Positions 61,925 to 64,000 of a DNA stretch of 64,000 nucleotides are shown one piece after another. The notes beneath the pieces were generated by a model. That model saw only the letters and a list, made by a program, of their open reading frames with translations. It had not been told where the DNA came from and did no database searches. The DNA comes from Rhodanobacter sp. GTDB lineage: Bacteria; Pseudomonadota; Gammaproteobacteria; Xanthomonadales; Rhodanobacteraceae. The position numbers and the translations under genes are program-made. Location: the NCBI GenBank assembly GCA_030148505.1, contig JASBTI010000037.1, positions 1 through 64,000 on the forward strand. Direction: 5' to 3'. Position 1 is the first letter of the stretch; each line of letters opens with the position of its first letter.

Positions 61925-63202
61925 ATGAAAACCCTGCTGCGCCTGGTGACCGCTTTTTTCGTCGGCCTTACTGCCGGTTGTGCCACGCAAACGCCGGCCC
62001 CGGTCCGCCATCCCATGGCGGCCGGCCACATGCCCGCTACCAGGCCCACCCCGCTGCTGCTGATTTCCCTGGACGGCTTTCGCGCCGACTATCTGCGCCG
62101 CGGCCTGAGTCCTACCCTGCAGATGCTGGCCGACGGTGGCGTGCGCGCCAGGGCGATGAAACCGTCATTTCCCTCGTTGACCTTTCCCAACCACTACACC
62201 CTGGTGACCGGCAAGTATCCCGACGACAACGGTATCGTGAACAACGATATGTTCGACCCGAAACTGGGAAGCTTCCGACTGAATCTGAGCAAGGCCGTCG
62301 ACGATGGTCGCTGGTGGGATGAAGCGGAACCCATCTGGGTGGATGCCGATCGCCACGGGCTGCGTACCGCCACCATGTTCTGGCCTGGCTCCGAGGCCAA
62401 GATCCACGGCTATCGCCCCGACCACTGGTACCGCTACAACGGCGCAATGCCCTACGACCAACGAGTCGATCAGATTCTGCGCTGGCTGGACCTGCCGCCC
62501 ACACAGCGGCCCCAGTTCATGACCTTGTATTTCCAACGTGTGGACACCGCCGGCCACTACTACGGACCCGACTCGCCCGAAACCGATCAGGCCATTCGCG
62601 ACGCGGACGCCGCGCTGGCGCGGCTGGTCGCGGGGCTGAAAAAGCGCGGTCTGTTCGAGCACATCAACCTCATTGTGCTTGCCGATCACGGCATGGCCTA
62701 CATCGCTCCCGACCACCGCATCTACCTGGATGAGCTGATCAACACCGCGCACGCCAGGGTGGTGTCCACCGGCGCCATTGCCGGCCTGATCCCGGCGCCG
62801 GGGCACACCCGGGAGCTCGACACAGCCCTGCTCACACCGCATCCGCACATGACCTGCTGGAAGAAGTCGCAGATTCCCGCGCGCCTGCATTACGGCCACA
62901 ACCCGCGTGTCCCGCCGCTAGTGTGCGCGGCCAAGGTGGGTTGGCTGATCGTGAGCAGCCGCAGCAGCCTGCAGCACAACAAGAAGCCGCTGTTGGGTGA
63001 GCACGGCTTCGACAACGCCGCGCCACAGATGCGTGCCCTGTTTCTGGCCCACGGCCCGTCATTCCGAAAGCACCTTGTGGTGCCGGAGTTTCCCAATGTG
63101 GATGTCTACCCGCTGATGACCCACCTTCTCGGCATTCCCCCACAACCCAACGACGGCCATTTCAGTGCCGTGAAGGACATGCTCAGGCCAGTCGACCGCT
63201 GA
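61925..63202 (+). CDS. Nucleotide pyrophosphatase/phosphodiesterase lipoprotein
   Basis: A 425-residue alkaline-phosphatase-superfamily enzyme of the ENPP type. A lipobox LTAGC gives a membrane-attached protein. The metal ligands and nucleophile are visible in LLLISLDGFRADYL, SLTFPNHYTLVTG (Thr nucleophile), VDTAGHYYGPDS, VLADHGMAYI and GEHGFDN. It hydrolyses nucleotide or phosphodiester substrates outside the inner membrane. It is followed by a gene-poor stretch. Confidence 0.92.
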   Translation: MKTLLRLVTAFFVGLTAGCATQTPAPVRHPMAAGHMPATRPTPLLLISLDGFRADYLRRGLSPTLQMLADGGVRARAMKPSFPSLTFPNHYTLVTGKYPDDNGIVNNDMFDPKLGSFRLNLSKAVDDGRWWDEAEPIWVDADRHGLRTATMFWPGSEAKIHGYRPDHWYRYNGAMPYDQRVDQILRWLDLPPTQRPQFMTLYFQRVDTAGHYYGPDSPETDQAIRDADAALARLVAGLKKRGLFEHINLIVLADHGMAYIAPDHRIYLDELINTAHARVVSTGAIAGLIPAPGHTRELDTALLTPHPHMTCWKKSQIPARLHYGHNPRVPPLVCAAKVGWLIVSSRSSLQHNKKPLLGEHGFDNAAPQMRALFLAHGPSFRKHLVVPEFPNVDVYPLMTHLLGIPPQPNDGHFSAVKDMLRPVDR

Positions 63203-64000
63203 AGCTCGGCGGCACTGCGCGAGCGTCGTGCCACCGCTGCGCAAACGGCACCACCTGAGGCCGCTTGCAAGATCTCCGCGCAACCAACAGGCAGGTCTCT
63301 ACGTATTTTGTCCACGCTCGAGTTGCCGCAACTGTTACAGCGACGCCAGGTCGGCTGATCTGGGTATACCGACAGCGCACGCCGTGCAGTACGCAGCGTC
63401 GTGCCCACCCTGGGGTGGGCTAAAAGTACCATCTATGCATTCAGCAACACTGAGACGGTTTTCACCGTATTTCTTGCTCGCATGCCATTCACCGCCGCGC
63501 GGCCCAGGGAGACTACGCCCATACACGACGGATTGATTAATCAACGATGGAATACGCAATAGTATGGATAATGCAAGATCCTTGCCCACGCCAGGATTAA
63601 ATCGCCCTTGCTAAGATAAATCGCATACAACGCACGAGGTTAGAGCCACTTGTTTTGGACAATTCGCCAAGACGTCAGATATCAGACTGCGGTTACGGGA
63701 GACCATCAATCCGTATTTTCTTGCGATATTCCTCGAAAACACAAATGCTTGCGGTTTCGCTGAGGGAGCTGTCAGCACCGCGACCCGAGCGCACTTTCAG
63801 CGCCGCAGCGAGAAAATAACGCACGCTGATCCCGGCGCTCCATTAATCGCTTAACGGCATCCCTGTGGGAGTCACCCGCGAACTAAATAGCAACCTGACC
63901 TTGTCGCGGCAAAGGGTCGATGACCATGCTTCACTCGTGACCCCAATCACGGTCTTATTAATACCGACTTGAACTTACAAAGTATTTTCTATATACCGTC
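63203..64000. other. Terminal 800 bases without a supported gene
   Basis: The GC content falls visibly from about 63440 on. Only short out-of-frame runs were seen. A gene starting past the window edge could own this region as a regulatory spacer. The AT-richness is consistent with a horizontally acquired or promoter-rich region, but no repeat or mobile-element end was identified. Confidence 0.4.
63969..63997 (+). promoter_or_regulatory. Possible promoter at the window end
   Basis: TTGAAC (63969-63974) is followed after 17 bases by TATACC (63992-63997). Each hexamer matches the sigma-70 consensus at four of six positions. It points toward a gene outside the window, which could not be checked. 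Confidence 0.3.

Overview
The window is a GC-rich chromosomal segment whose gene content and order point to a gammaproteobacterium of the Xanthomonadales (Lysobacterales), most likely Rhodanobacteraceae (Rhodanobacter/Dyella-like). The reasons are the pyrG-kdsA-eno-ftsB-ispD-ispF and surE-pcm-nlpD blocks, the REP-type repeat with the GTAGGAGCGCACC head, the many c-di-GMP enzymes, M61 peptidases and S1/P1 nuclease. The placement is inference; no rRNA gene is present. I see no prophage, intact insertion sequence or CRISPR array.

Layout. (1) 1-604: a minus-strand tRNA operon, Arg(ACG)-Pro(TGG)-Arg(TCT)-His(GTG), with a recognisable promoter; the His gene runs off the window edge. (2) 899-16092: a housekeeping block. 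It holds rlmE-ftsH (ATGA overlap), yhbY with a Mth938-domain gene, a surE-pcm-yqaA-nlpD-like run with no rpoS behind it, an Smr-domain gene, and a long minus-strand operon pyrG-kdsA-eno-ftsB-ispD-ispF-mgtE-truD with repeated 4-base stop/start overlaps. mgtE carries an in-frame amber codon exactly between its two CBS motifs. (3) 16463-43504: mixed accessory and metabolic genes. These include aminopeptidase P, two large GGDEF-EAL proteins, an HDO/TenA-like protein facing a YbdK-type ligase that overlaps an ATP-grasp-like gene, an MscS channel, extended SDR, argS, Na+/H+ antiporter, penicillin acylase, rhodanese, S1/P1 nuclease, a UvrA paralogue lacking the UvrB-binding insert, aldo/keto reductase and SDR.

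(4) 43918-51618: a low-oxygen/stress island. It has an FNR-type regulator (Cys20/23/29/122 and the E-x2-S-R recognition helix), a P1B-5 metal ATPase fused to a hemerythrin domain, two universal stress proteins diverging from a spacer with two FNR-like palindromes, the 3' stump of a PRPP-synthetase-like gene coupled to a metallo-beta-lactamase/beta-CASP nuclease, a small heat-shock protein and a stand-alone hemerythrin. Together they read as an FNR-controlled response to oxygen limitation and redox or metal stress. (5) 51895-63202: DUF1499, GNAT, a small membrane protein, an MFS exporter, an atypical HD-GYP protein, two tandem M61 peptidases, a PAS-GGDEF cyclase and a nucleotide pyrophosphatase lipoprotein. 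The last 800 bases hold no gene that I can support.

The best candidates for something under-described are the HDO / YbdK / ATP-grasp-like neighbourhood at 21-25 kb and the FNR island with the ATPase-hemerythrin fusion. Functions are inferred from motifs read by eye; no database search was possible.
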